64,000 nucleotides of DNA from Desulfocorpusculum sp964414345 (GTDB taxonomy: Bacteria; Desulfobacterota; Desulfocorpusculales; Desulfocorpusculum): positions 1 to 64,000 of the forward strand of contig CAYPWF010000015.1 in NCBI GenBank assembly GCA_964414345.1, read 5' to 3'. This document shows positions 7,475-16,281 of the stretch, in pieces. Numbering within the stretch: position 1 is the first letter of the stretch; each line of letters begins with the position of its first letter. The notes under the pieces were generated by a model. It did not search any database and had not been told where the DNA came from. It saw nothing but the letters and a program-made list of their open reading frames with translations. The translations under genes were made by a program, and so were the position numbers.

Positions 7475-8773
7475 TTATCCCCTCTTGCATGGGTTCTGTA
7501 TCATCACGGTGTCATTCCTGGTGGCCCCAACCGAAACCAAGGCCACTGGCACATCCGCCAACTCCTCTATCCTCCTGATATAACGCTGGGCATTCTTGGG
7601 AAGCTCTTCCATGTCCCTGGCGTAGTTTATCTCCTCCTCCCACCCTTTTAGTTCCTCGTAAACGGGCACGCACTTGGAGAACACCTCCAGGGAGCAAGGC
7701 ACCTCCTCCAGCCTCTTCCCCTCGTACTCATAGGCCACACATATTTTCAAGGAGGGAAGCCCGCCCAGCACATCCAATTTTGTGACAGCCAAATCTGTAA
7801 TCCCGTTCAGGCGCACCGCGTCCCTAACCAGTACCATGTCCAGCCAGCCGCAGCGCCTGGGTCTTCCGGTGGTGGCTCCAAACTCCTTGCCCTTCTCTCT
7901 TAGATTCTCCCCCAGCTCATCCTGGAGCTCTGTGGGAAAAGGACCTGCTCCCACCCGAGTAGTGTAAGCCTTCACTATGCCTAGGACTCCCTGAATCCTG
8001 GTAGGTCCCACCCCGGCCCCCACACAAGCATTCCCGGCCACTGTGTTGGATGCGGTAACATACGGATAAGTGCCATGGTCCAGATCCAGGAAGGTGCCCT
8101 GCGCCCCTTCGAAAAGAAGGCTTCGGCCCGCCTTGATCTCCTGGTCCAGAAACACCGAGGTATTTGTGACAAAAGGCAGCAACTTCTCCCCGAATCCCAG
8201 GTACTCCTCCACCACATCCTTTACAGAAAAGGGTTTTTCCCCATAGCGTTCTTTGAGCTGAAGGTTTGCCTCTTTTAGCTGATCATGGATCTTTTTCTTG
8301 AGTATCTGGGAATCCCTAAGATCCACCATCCGGATCCCTCGCCGCCCTACCTTGTCCTCGTAGGCCGGTCCGATGCCCCGTCCGGTAGTGCCGATGGCCC
8401 CCTTGCCTGCAGCCCTCTCCCTGGCCAAGTCCAAAGCACGATGGTAAGGCATTATAAGATGAGCTGCCTCACTTAAGATCAAATTCTCAGGGCTGACCTT
8501 AACCCCCCTTGACTCCAGCTGCTGGATTTCCTCCAAAAGGACCTTGGGGTCAACCACCACCCCATTGCCCACCACGCATCTCTTGCGGGGATGAAGCACT
8601 CCGGAGGGGATCTGGTGGAGCACCAAAGGCTCTCCCTCCACCACTATGGTATGCCCTGCGTTATTCCCTCCCTGAAACCTTACCACCACGTCCACAAACT
8701 CGGCCAGGATGTCCACCACCTTGCCTTTGCCCTCATCACCCCACTGGGTACCCACTATGACTATGTTTCCCAT
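7475..8773 (-). CDS. purA: Adenylosuccinate synthetase
   Basis: A 432-residue cytosolic enzyme, full family length, joining IMP and aspartate with GTP in the first AMP-specific step of purine synthesis. The N-terminal G1 loop GTQWGDEGKGKVVD, the GGNNAGHT motif near residue 37 and the IMP-loop region GTTGRGIGPAYEDK near residue 128 are intact. It is the last gene of a minus-strand run: CBS paralogs, aminotransferase, serA, purA. The aminotransferase-serA-purA order links aspartate/glycine/serine metabolism with purine supply. The start is ATG at 8773, 34 bases after serA. Confidence 0.97.
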   Translation of the reverse strand: MGNIVIVGTQWGDEGKGKVVDILAEFVDVVVRFQGGNNAGHTIVVEGEPLVLHQIPSGVLHPRKRCVVGNGVVVDPKVLLEEIQQLESRGVKVSPENLILSEAAHLIMPYHRALDLARERAAGKGAIGTTGRGIGPAYEDKVGRRGIRMVDLRDSQILKKKIHDQLKEANLQLKERYGEKPFSVKDVVEEYLGFGEKLLPFVTNTSVFLDQEIKAGRSLLFEGAQGTFLDLDHGTYPYVTASNTVAGNACVGAGVGPTRIQGVLGIVKAYTTRVGAGPFPTELQDELGENLREKGKEFGATTGRPRRCGWLDMVLVRDAVRLNGITDLAVTKLDVLGGLPSLKICVAYEYEGKRLEEVPCSLEVFSKCVPVYEELKGWEEEINYARDMEELPKNAQRYIRRIEELADVPVALVSVGATRNDTVMIQNPCKRG

Positions 8774-8807
8774 TCCGCCCCTACTCCACTTCCTTCTCTT
8801 TGAACAC

Positions 8808-10394
8808 TCAGAGTTCTACCTGGATGACCCTAACTATATGATCCAGACTCTGGAGCTCCTCCAAAACGCTCTTGGCAATGGGATCGTCCAGGTGAAGAAG
8901 TGAGACCGCCATACCGCCCAAACGGTCCCTTCCGAACTGCATCATGCCTATGTTGATCTTGTTGCGGCCCAGTGTGGTGCCTATGTTGCCAATGACACCG
9001 GGCCTGTCCTCATTGTAGATGAACAGTATGTTACCTTCCGGCACGGCCTCCACAAGGAAGTTGTCTATCCTGAGAATACGCGGATTTCTTTTCCCCAGCA
9101 AAGCTCCGGAGACTGACAGTTCCTCCCTGTCCGAGACAGCTCTGATGGTGATCAAATTTGTGTAATCTTCATGCTTCTCGGTGACTGACTCGGTCACCTT
9201 TATGCCTCTGGCCTTGGCCAGGAGGGGAGCGTTTACAAAATTAATGTTCCCACTCAGAATCGGAGACAAGAAACCTTTTAATAAGGCGGAGGTGACAGGA
9301 CCGATTCCGTACTGGGCCACATCTCCGGTGTATTGGAGATGCACCTCCCTGACCCCTCCTTGGATGACCTGAGCCGTGAAGCTGCCCAGCTTTTCGGCCA
9401 GGTTCAGGTATGGCCTAATGTGGGGCAGGATCTCGGAACTTACCGAAGGCACGTTTACTGCGTTTCTCACCGTACCTCTTACCAGGAAATCAACTATCTG
9501 CTCGGCTACGGCCACGGCCACATTCACCTGGGCCTCCTCTGTGGACGCCCCCAGATGGGGGGTACAGATGACCTGTTCCAGCCCGAGGAGTGGGTTGTTC
9601 TGGGGAGGCTCTTTCTCGAAGACATCAAGGGCAGCCCCCGCCACATGCCCGGAGGCCAGCGCATTGTAAAGAGCCGTCTCGTTTATTATTCCTCCCCTAG
9701 CGCAGTTCAGGATGTACACCCCCTTCTTCATCTTCTTGAAAGCCTTCTCGTCGATGAGGTTTGTGGTCTCCTTGGTCTTGGGGGTATGTACGGTTATAAA
9801 ATCTGAACGGGTTAGGAGCTCATCCAAGTTGACCATCTCCACTCCCAGCTTGGTGACCACCTCCGGGCTGAGGAAAGGATCGTATGCTATCACGTTCATG
9901 TGAAGACCATGGGCGCGGTCCGCCACTATCTTGCCGATGCGCCCCATGCCGATGATCCCCAAGGTCTTGTTGAAGACCTCTGTGCCCATGAATCTCTTTT
10001 TCTCCCATTTCCCAGCCTTCACCGAGGCAGTGGCTTGGGGGATACGCCTGGCTAGGGCCAGGAGCATTGAGATGGTGTGCTCGGCCGTGGTGATGGTGTT
10101 CCCCTCGGGGGTATTCATAACCACGATGCCTTTTCGGGTGGCTGCATCCAAGTCCACATTGTCCACGCCGATACCGGCCCTTCCTATCACCTTGAGCCTC
10201 TCGGCAGCCTCTATGATATCTGCTGTGAGTTTGGTCCCGCTGCGGATGGCTATGGCATCGTACTCAACTATCACAGCCTTGAGCTCCTCGGGGCTCAGGC
10301 CGGTCTCCACGTCCACATCCACCCCCTCGGCCCGGCGAAAAACCTCTATCCCCTCTTCTGCCAAAGAGTCGCTCACCAAGACGCGGTATCCCAT
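8808..10394 (-). CDS. serA: D-3-phosphoglycerate dehydrogenase, long form
   Basis: A 528-residue dehydrogenase that oxidises 3-phosphoglycerate with NAD in the first step of serine synthesis. The nucleotide-binding domain carries GIIGMGRIGKIVADRA near residue 147, and the catalytic region includes NCARGGIINE and the CTPHLGASTEEAQ histidine segment. After residue 310 come the allosteric substrate-binding domain and a C-terminal ACT domain (about 455-528; RPGVIGNIGTTLGRNKINI), so serine feedback is likely. It is 34 bases downstream of a class V aminotransferase that could use its product or a related oxoacid. Confidence 0.97.
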   Translation of the reverse strand: MGYRVLVSDSLAEEGIEVFRRAEGVDVDVETGLSPEELKAVIVEYDAIAIRSGTKLTADIIEAAERLKVIGRAGIGVDNVDLDAATRKGIVVMNTPEGNTITTAEHTISMLLALARRIPQATASVKAGKWEKKRFMGTEVFNKTLGIIGMGRIGKIVADRAHGLHMNVIAYDPFLSPEVVTKLGVEMVNLDELLTRSDFITVHTPKTKETTNLIDEKAFKKMKKGVYILNCARGGIINETALYNALASGHVAGAALDVFEKEPPQNNPLLGLEQVICTPHLGASTEEAQVNVAVAVAEQIVDFLVRGTVRNAVNVPSVSSEILPHIRPYLNLAEKLGSFTAQVIQGGVREVHLQYTGDVAQYGIGPVTSALLKGFLSPILSGNINFVNAPLLAKARGIKVTESVTEKHEDYTNLITIRAVSDREELSVSGALLGKRNPRILRIDNFLVEAVPEGNILFIYNEDRPGVIGNIGTTLGRNKINIGMMQFGRDRLGGMAVSLLHLDDPIAKSVLEELQSLDHIVRVIQVEL

Positions 10395-10428
10395 GGCTCC
10401 ACCCTCCTGTTCTCCAATCTCCCCTTTA

Positions 10429-11574
10429 TCAGGCTTTTCCCGCCAGAATTTCCTGGGCCACCCCCACCCCTTTTCCCAGTTCCACTGGTAGGCCCAGGTC
10501 CCGCAGGGTCAGCTCCAAGGATGAAATGCCGATGATCACATCAAAGGCATCCATGAAACCCATGTGCGCTATGCGAAAGATCTTGCCTTTCAGGTGGCCC
10601 TGGCCTCCTGCCACCCGCACTCCGTACTTATCCCAGAGAAGGCCTGTGATGCGCCCAGCATCCACTCCGGCCGGAGCTTTGACGGCGGTGACTGCCTCGC
10701 TTGGGGATTCCGGAGCCAACAATTCCAGGCCCAAAGCCTTTACAGCCTCACGGGTGGCCCTGGCCATACGGGAGTGCCGTTCAAAGATCCGCTCCAAGGT
10801 TTCTTCACGTATTCTCTGGAGCACCTCTCTAAGTCCCACAATGAGTGAAACAGCAGGGGTATATGCATTCTGGTTTTTCTTGGCCGAGGCAAGCTCCTTT
10901 TTGAAATCGAAATAGAAACGAGGCAATTTGGCCTTTTCCACAAAACTCCAAGCCTTGGGGCTCAAAGAGGCAAATGCCAGCCCCGGTGGCAGCATCACCG
11001 CCTTCTGGGAACCGGTAACCACAATGTCCAAGCCCCAGGCATCTGTCTGGATATCGAAGACCCCTATACCCGTTATGGCATCCACCACCAAGATGGTCTC
11101 CGGATACTTACGGACTATTTCTCCTATTTCCCGCACGGGGTGACGCACGCCTGTGGAGGTCTCGCTGGCCTGCACCAGGACTGCCCTTATTTTGGGGTCA
11201 GCCTCCAGGGCCTTGCCCACATCTTCAGGCTTTACAGCTTTCCCCCACTCCACATCCAACACAACAGGTACAACCCCGTAGGCCAGGCAGATCTCTTCCC
11301 ATCTCTCCCCGAATTTCCCCCCCCTCACCACCAAGGCCTTATCCCCGGGGCTAAGGGTATTGCTCACAGATCCCTCCATGGCGCCGGTGCCTGAGGAGGT
11401 GAACAACAACACCTCTTGCTGGGTCTGGAAGAGATATTTGAGTCCCTCTCTTACCTCCTGAAAGATGGCCCCGTATTCGGCAGTGCGATGATGGATTATG
11501 GGTTGGGCCATGGCAAGAAGAGTGGACGGGGATATGGGTGTGGGGCCCGGGGTCAAAAGGTAGTTTTTCTGCAT
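10429..11574 (-). CDS. Class V aminotransferase (serine/alanine-glyoxylate type, possible phosphoserine route)
   Basis: A 381-residue PLP enzyme beginning MQKNYLLTPGPTPISP, the standard opening of archaeal-type phosphoserine and alanine/serine-glyoxylate aminotransferases. HHRTAEYGAIF binds substrate, LFTSSGTGAMEGSVSN binds cofactor phosphate, and VVTGSQKAVMLPPGL holds the PLP lysine (SQK). I start it at 11574, after GAGGAGGTGACC, rather than at the longer frame's 11613. Placed directly before serA with no other phosphoserine aminotransferase in view, it probably supplies the transamination step of serine synthesis. A glyoxylate aminotransferase role cannot be excluded. Confidence 0.9.
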   Translation of the reverse strand: MQKNYLLTPGPTPISPSTLLAMAQPIIHHRTAEYGAIFQEVREGLKYLFQTQQEVLLFTSSGTGAMEGSVSNTLSPGDKALVVRGGKFGERWEEICLAYGVVPVVLDVEWGKAVKPEDVGKALEADPKIRAVLVQASETSTGVRHPVREIGEIVRKYPETILVVDAITGIGVFDIQTDAWGLDIVVTGSQKAVMLPPGLAFASLSPKAWSFVEKAKLPRFYFDFKKELASAKKNQNAYTPAVSLIVGLREVLQRIREETLERIFERHSRMARATREAVKALGLELLAPESPSEAVTAVKAPAGVDAGRITGLLWDKYGVRVAGGQGHLKGKIFRIAHMGFMDAFDVIIGISSLELTLRDLGLPVELGKGVGVAQEILAGKA

Positions 11575-11611
11575 GGTCACCTCCTCTTTGTGCTGCAAGT
11601 GTTTGCCTCGC

Positions 11612-11644
11612 AAAAAAAGAGACCCGCGATCCTATCCGGGTCCC
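11612..11644 (-). terminator. Rho-independent terminator after the CBS gene
   Basis: Minus-strand hairpin GGGACCCG/CGGGTCTC (one G-T pair) with a 10-base loop, followed by a run of seven T residues. It separates the CBS-domain gene from the aminotransferase gene, so the latter should have its own promoter or read-through control. Confidence 0.75.
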
Positions 11645-11705
11645 TTTACCGGCCCGGCCTTTCTCCATCCATTCAGAAAAGCCAAAAATGAAGGAAACAA
11701 CCGGG

Positions 11706-12365
11706 CTAAGCATGAAGCCTCAGGGGGACCACCTTCTCCACCTGGAAGCCGGCATCTTTAAGCCCTTCCATCACAGGTTTGTGTTTCGGGGCCTTGCACC
11801 TGATTATTATCCTTTTGTCCGGAGAACCTTTCTCGGGAAAGGAAAAAATGCTCAGGGGCACTGCCTTGGCCTTGCGCAGCACCTCCGTTATCTTTGGAAA
11901 AGTATCCTCATCCACGCAGACATTCAGTAAGGTGAGCCTGAGCACCCCTTCTTCCCTGGCGGCAAAAACCTCCAAGAGGCCCCTTGTGACCTCTGTGGCT
12001 GTGGCAATCCCCACCAGTTTACCATTCTCCACCACAGGGAAAGATCCGATCCCCTTTTGGTAGCCCAATAGCACCACGTCCTCCACCGGGGTGTCCGGGC
12101 TGACCCAAACTGGATCTTTCACCATGACATCTGCCACGGTCATCTTGGCCAAAAGATATGACAGCTCGTGCATACTCAGGGTTGTGGCCGAGGAGGGCGA
12201 GGCCTCCAAGATCTTGCGCCTTGTCAGCATGCCCACCAACTTCCCTTTTTTCACCACCGGGAGATGGTGGATCTTAAACTCGTCCATCTTTTTTCTGGCA
12301 TCCACCAGAAGTGTCTCAGGAGTAACCACTACAGGATCCGTCGTCATCCAATCCCGAATTCTCAT
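11706..12365 (-). CDS. Tandem CBS-domain protein, AcuB-like (copy 2)
   Basis: About 219 residues: two CBS domains (roughly 1-60 and 75-130) followed by an ACT-like domain of about 80 residues. The first opens MRIRDWMTTDPVVVTPET and ends VKKGKLVGMLTRRKILEAS. Bateman modules bind adenosine nucleotides and act as energy sensors; AcuB of Bacillus has the same CBS-CBS-ACT plan. The start at 12365 follows GGGGAGGGGGTTC. It is 45 bases downstream of a close paralog with the same PSSA-x-x-LS-x-HE linker, evidently a tandem duplication. The partner controlled by the pair is unknown. Confidence 0.8.
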   Translation of the reverse strand: MRIRDWMTTDPVVVTPETLLVDARKKMDEFKIHHLPVVKKGKLVGMLTRRKILEASPSSATTLSMHELSYLLAKMTVADVMVKDPVWVSPDTPVEDVVLLGYQKGIGSFPVVENGKLVGIATATEVTRGLLEVFAAREEGVLRLTLLNVCVDEDTFPKITEVLRKAKAVPLSIFSFPEKGSPDKRIIIRCKAPKHKPVMEGLKDAGFQVEKVVPLRLHA

Positions 12366-12410
12366 GAACCCCCTCCCCTCTTCGGGCTCCAAGGCCCCTT
12401 CCCAAGCCCT

Positions 12411-13043
12411 TTACTTGTGGAGAATGTATCCCTTTGCCTTAAGTGCCCTCTCCACTGCTGCCTGATCTTTTCCCACGGCTCTTATGACCACCATGCGAAG
12501 GTCACTGGCTCTTTGCGGAAGGCTGAAAATGCTCACAAGCTCGGCCCCGGCCTCTTCAACCACTTTCCCCAACTCAAGGAGAACCCCCTTTTTAAGATCC
12601 ACATCCTTGAGGGTTATACGAATCAGATCCTCCCTGGCCCCCAGCATGGTTAAATAAGCTCTCACTATGTCCGCCTCTGTGGCAATCCCCACCAGCTTGC
12701 CCTTGTGCACCACAGGCAACGCGCCCACTCCCTTCTCGGCACCCAGGAGCACCGCATGCTCTGCCGAGTCATCAGGACTCACCACAACCAGGTCCTTTGC
12801 CATCACGTCCTTGACCTCTAGCTTGGACAGGAGATAATGCATCTCGTGAATGCTCAAGCTTGAGGCCGATGAGGGACTGGCCTCCATGAGGTCCCTGTAG
12901 GTCACAATACCCACAAGCTTGCCCCGATCCACCACAGGTAAGCGGCGGATCTTGCGGTCCCTCATTAGCCGCTGGGCTTCCAAAACAGGAGTGTTGGGGG
13001 AAACTACCACAGGATCGGTCACCATCCAGTCTTTGACGAACAT
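12411..13043 (-). CDS. Tandem CBS-domain protein, AcuB-like (copy 1)
   Basis: About 210 residues, start ATG at 13043 after GGGGAGGATGTT. Two CBS domains (MFVKDWMVTDPVVVSPNT onward, second starting VKDVMAKDLVVVSPDD) precede an ACT-like C-terminal domain. It shares the ASPSSASSLSIHEM linker and the whole domain order with the next gene, from which it probably arose by tandem duplication. The two may form a heteromer. Nucleotide-dependent regulation is the family role; no target is visible, although the downstream aminotransferase-serA-purA run is a candidate. Confidence 0.8.
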   Translation of the reverse strand: MFVKDWMVTDPVVVSPNTPVLEAQRLMRDRKIRRLPVVDRGKLVGIVTYRDLMEASPSSASSLSIHEMHYLLSKLEVKDVMAKDLVVVSPDDSAEHAVLLGAEKGVGALPVVHKGKLVGIATEADIVRAYLTMLGAREDLIRITLKDVDLKKGVLLELGKVVEEAGAELVSIFSLPQRASDLRMVVIRAVGKDQAAVERALKAKGYILHK

Positions 13044-13280
13044 AACATCCTCCCCGGGCGGGCCACCCTCCATGGCCCCTCCCCTGTCCCCCTGGTTTTT
13101 AATGCATAGCAAAAAGACAAGCTAGACCTTTACTATAGGAACAGCCAGAAATCAAGCTGAAAAACGCACCCTATCCCTGCCACAAACCCATCTGCACACC
13201 CCCCAAGCCCTCTTTCCCCAGGGAGGCTGGGGCCTCAGGCTCTTTCTCTGCCCCCTAACCGGGTCCCCAGGGATTATCCC

Positions 13281-13604
13281 TCAGCCAGTCTCTTCTCTAA
13301 CCCAGCTTATGAACTCTGAAAGACCGCCTACCACATCCAAGGCCAAGATCTCTGGAAGCTCGTAGGGGTGCAAGGATCTCACTTTTTGAATCAATGCCTC
13401 TAAAGATTCCTTGCGCGTCTTGATTATGAGCAGAACCTCAGGCTCCTGGCAGATCTCTCCCTTCCATCTGTAAAAGGAGCGAACCCCTTCCAGGACGTTC
13501 ACGCAGGCAGCAAGCCTGTTCTCAACTAGATCCTTGGCCATGGAAGAAGCCTTCTGCCAATCAGGCATGCTCACCAAGAGGATGCTCACCTGCGGTTTTT
13601 CCAT
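13281..13604 (-). CDS. cutA: Divalent-ion tolerance protein CutA
   Basis: A 107-residue protein of normal CutA length, starting MEKPQVSILLVSMPD at 13604 after GGAGAGG. It has the diagnostic RLAACVNVLEGVRSFYRWKGEI stretch (residues 29-50, of which the AACVN turn and YRWKG loop are most conserved), the EVLLIIKT strand and HPYELPEI near the C-terminus. CutA forms very stable PII-like trimers and has been linked to copper tolerance, though its molecular task is still unsettled. It is isolated from its neighbours by 237 bases upstream of the CBS pair. Confidence 0.95.
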   Translation of the reverse strand: MEKPQVSILLVSMPDWQKASSMAKDLVENRLAACVNVLEGVRSFYRWKGEICQEPEVLLIIKTRKESLEALIQKVRSLHPYELPEILALDVVGGLSEFISWVREETG

Positions 13605-13743
13605 TTGCCTCTCCAAAGATTCTGAAAGGATTCGCAGGCTTCTCAACCCAAGATTGTTCACAACCAGCGGATATTGGAGCCTCTCTGGCCGCTACCGCGG
13701 GATTAGACTCTAGCACGATTTACCTTCCTTTAGGAAGGGATCC

Positions 13744-13773
13744 TTGACAGGCTTTTCCGGCCGGACGTACCAT
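13744..13773 (+). promoter_or_regulatory. Promoter of tatB-tatC
   Basis: TTGACA (13744-13749), an 18-base spacer and TACCAT (13768-13773) lie about 59 bases before the tatB start. Just upstream the perfect dyad CCTTCC-TTTA-GGAAGG (13724-13739) could be an operator; it has no T-run, so it is not a terminator. Confidence 0.6.
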
Positions 13774-13831
13774 GCTTGGAACTGGTGCCTGAATTTGGCT
13801 TCAGGGTGTGTTCCCCAAGCAAGAGGCGGCC

Positions 13832-14170
13832 ATGTTCGATCTGGGCATGCAGGAGATCTTAATTGTTTTGGTGGTGGCGCTTGTGTTTATAGGTCCCAGG
13901 AGGCTTCCTGAGATAGCCAAAACCCTGGGCAGGGCTTTCATAGAACTCAGGCGGGCGGGCGAGGAGCTAAAAGGTCAGATAGACCTTGCCTCCATAATGG
14001 AGGAGCCTGAAAGATCCGAACCCTCTTCAGTAAGCGAGCAGAAGGAAGTCAGCCAGGAAGAAGCAGAACAGAGCCAACCTACCACCACCCAGCCTTTAGA
14101 ACAAAAGGAGGAGGAACCCAAGGTTCCCCATGAGGCTCAAGCCGAAGCTCCCCAGAAAACTGAAGCCTGA
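13832..14170 (+). CDS. tatB: Twin-arginine translocase subunit TatB (TatA/B family)
   Basis: A 112-residue membrane protein starting MFDLGMQEILIVLVVALVFIG: a short N-terminal helix (residues 4-20), the hinge GPRRLPEIAKTLG, an amphipathic helix, then a long acidic, Gln/Glu-rich tail. The leading glutamate in the helix and the LP in the hinge favour TatB over TatA. It acts with TatC as the receptor for folded Tat substrates at the inner membrane. The gene overlaps tatC by 41 bases. A Tat-type signal is present on a SORL-like protein at 33145, a possible client. TatA must be elsewhere unless this protein serves both roles. Confidence 0.88.
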   Translation: MFDLGMQEILIVLVVALVFIGPRRLPEIAKTLGRAFIELRRAGEELKGQIDLASIMEEPERSEPSSVSEQKEVSQEEAEQSQPTTTQPLEQKEEEPKVPHEAQAEAPQKTEA

Positions 14171-14957
14171 CGAAAAAGTCTCCTTTATCGAGCACCTGGA
14201 GGAGCTTCGCTATCGTCTGATCGTGTGCCTGGTTTCGGTGCTCGTGGGAACCGTAGTGGCTTATATCTTTAAGGAGGAGATCTTCAGATTCATTTCTGAG
14301 CCGCTGCTCAAAGCCTTGCCCCCAGAGGACAGACACCTCATTTTCACCGGCCTCCTGGAGGCTTTCATGGTATATCTGAAGGCCTCTTTCTTCGCGGGGC
14401 TAATGATCTCGGTCCCGGTGATACTTTACCAGCTCTGGGCCTTTATCTCTCCCGGCCTGTACCCGCCCGAGAAGAAGCTGGCTCTGCCTTTTATATTTTT
14501 TGCCAGCTTCTTCTTTTTGGGAGGAGCCGTGTTCGGCTACTACGTGGTATTCCCTTACGGCTTCCAGTTCTTTGTTGGCTTTGGCGGGGAGTTCATAAAA
14601 CCACTTCCCTCCATGAAGGAGTACTTGAGCTTCGCCACCTTCCTGCTGCTGGCCTTTGGAATAGTGTTCGAGCTGCCTATCTTCATTTTTTTTCTGGCAA
14701 AGCTTGGGATCGTTCACCCCAGGACCCTAAGAAGGGGAAGAAGGTACGCTATTCCCATCATATTTATGGCGGCCGCCATACTGACCCCAGGGCCTGATCC
14801 CGTCTCCCAGTGCTTGATGGCGGTTCCCCTTTGCCTTCTCTACGAACTGGGGATCTGGGTGGCTGTTCTGTTTGGGAAACCCAGCAGTCAAAAACAGGCC
14901 GAATCAGATAAAGAGTCCTCCCAAGAAACCCCTCAGAAAGATCAGGAGGCTGGTTAG
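14130..14957 (+). CDS. tatC: Twin-arginine translocase subunit TatC
   Basis: A 275-residue polytopic protein with six predicted helices. It begins with the family hallmark FIEHLEELRYRLI near residue 19, carries the SPGLYPPEKK loop near residue 108 and the FGIVFELPIFIFFLAKLGI helix near residue 175. TatC recognises the twin-arginine signal and is the core of the translocon. The first 41 bases overlap tatB in another frame, so translation is coupled. The C-terminal 25 residues are a polar Gln/Ser/Lys tail. The convergent epimerase gene ends 36 bases downstream. Confidence 0.96.
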   Translation: MRLKPKLPRKLKPDEKVSFIEHLEELRYRLIVCLVSVLVGTVVAYIFKEEIFRFISEPLLKALPPEDRHLIFTGLLEAFMVYLKASFFAGLMISVPVILYQLWAFISPGLYPPEKKLALPFIFFASFFFLGGAVFGYYVVFPYGFQFFVGFGGEFIKPLPSMKEYLSFATFLLLAFGIVFELPIFIFFLAKLGIVHPRTLRRGRRYAIPIIFMAAAILTPGPDPVSQCLMAVPLCLLYELGIWVAVLFGKPSSQKQAESDKESSQETPQKDQEAG

Positions 14958-14993
14958 CCCCTGTGTTCCCAGGCCCCCAGCTCACCACCCAAG

Positions 14994-15974
14994 CTATATC
15001 CATCCCATGTTGCGGTACCAAAGATAGGTCTCTCTCAGCCCTTCCTCCAAAGATACCATAGGCTGGAAGCCTAACTCCGCCCTAATCTTCTCTGTAGAGC
15101 AGGTCCAGCCGGGCTGAAGCATTTCCTTGAGCTTTTCTCGGTTGTAAAGAGGTGGGAGGCCCAGGAGCCAAGAGCCCAGCTCTGAAAGTAGGGCGGCTGT
15201 CCAGGCCAAAGTGAAAGGAAGTTTTATGGTTCTAAAACGTACCCCCATTATCTTTCCCAATATGTCTGCCACCGAGCTCCAGGTGTGCACTTCCCCGTCG
15301 GAAACCGGGTATATGGATCCGCTTTCCACAGGTGCCTTGGCAGCCAGCAACATGGCCCGGACTAGATCTTTCACGTGTATCATGCAGATGTATTTCTCTT
15401 GAGCTCCGATTTTGATAAACAAGCCTCTTTTTACCATACGGAAAAAAGCCAGCACATCCCTGTCCCTGGGACCGTACACAGCAGTAGGCCTCAGTATCAC
15501 CAAAGGCAACCTGGAGGTAAATTGACACGCAAATTCTTCAGCCCTGGCTTTGCTTAACCCATAGTGGCTTACCGGTGAACAGGGCTCTGTTTCCCCCCTC
15601 GGGCAGGAAGGTGAATTGGGGCCCCAGGCGGCCAGGGAACTCAAAAGCACCACCCGCGAGAAAGGCTCTTTGATCTTGGTGCATGCCTCAAGCAAATTTA
15701 AAGTTCCCAAGGCATTGGCCTTCATGTAAGAATCAAGCCTCCTGGCCTTGGTTAGGCCTGCCACGTGAAAAACCCAATCCATGCCTTCTAGCGCATTTTG
15801 CAAGGCTCTCTCATCCTGCAGATCCCCTGTGACACGTTCCACATCCAAATCCCTGATCCAGCTTAGGTCGCTTGTACTTCTGGCCAAGACCCTGACCTGA
15901 TGCCCCTCTGCCACAAGGGCCTCCACCAGGTGGCTTCCAACAAAGCCTGTGGCTCCTGTGACAAAAGCCCTCAA
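14994..15974 (-). CDS. NAD-dependent epimerase/reductase (extended SDR), candidate ceramide reductase (CerR-like)
   Basis: A 326-residue extended short-chain dehydrogenase. The NAD loop is GATGFVGSHL (residues 7-16), the catalytic tyrosine-lysine pair is in HYGLSKARAEEF near residue 143, and LRPTAVYGPRD follows. The start is TTG at 15974 behind AAGGAGG. Such proteins include 3-beta-hydroxysteroid dehydrogenase-like reductases, and bacterial ceramide synthesis in Caulobacter uses one of them (CerR) to reduce the 3-keto group. It is transcribed away from the serine-palmitoyltransferase gene that starts 307 bases to the right, which supports that role. Sugar-nucleotide epimerisation is the alternative. 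Confidence 0.75.
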   Translation of the reverse strand: MRAFVTGATGFVGSHLVEALVAEGHQVRVLARSTSDLSWIRDLDVERVTGDLQDERALQNALEGMDWVFHVAGLTKARRLDSYMKANALGTLNLLEACTKIKEPFSRVVLLSSLAAWGPNSPSCPRGETEPCSPVSHYGLSKARAEEFACQFTSRLPLVILRPTAVYGPRDRDVLAFFRMVKRGLFIKIGAQEKYICMIHVKDLVRAMLLAAKAPVESGSIYPVSDGEVHTWSSVADILGKIMGVRFRTIKLPFTLAWTAALLSELGSWLLGLPPLYNREKLKEMLQPGWTCSTEKIRAELGFQPMVSLEEGLRETYLWYRNMGWI

Positions 15975-16121
15975 AGAGAACCTCCTTTTCCCCAGGGACC
16001 GAACAAAACCCTTACCTGCCAGCTAAGCTCGGATCCGAACCGCGCGATGAAAGGCCTTTTTCTCAGAATGGCCTTCAGCTTTTTTGTAAATACCCACATC
16101 TTCCCAGGCGCCCACCCCTCG

Positions 16122-16150
16122 TTGACAAAGCTTTGGCACTTGAATAGAAT
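16122..16150 (+). promoter_or_regulatory. Promoter of the serine palmitoyltransferase gene
   Basis: A near-consensus sigma-70 promoter: TTGACA (16122-16127), 17-base spacer, TAGAAT (16145-16150). The transcript would carry a leader of about 125 bases with GC-rich dyads (16160-16210) before the start codon. Confidence 0.75.
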
Positions 16151-16281
16151 TCACCAGCTTACCTCTAGAGGCCGGTCGCAGCGGTTCTCCGGGTGGAGCG
16201 GACCGGGGTGAGCAACATTGTGAGCTTTTTGAGATTCTGAGGCAAGGGTTGGAGCATATTGCCTCTGATAAGGAGTGGCTG

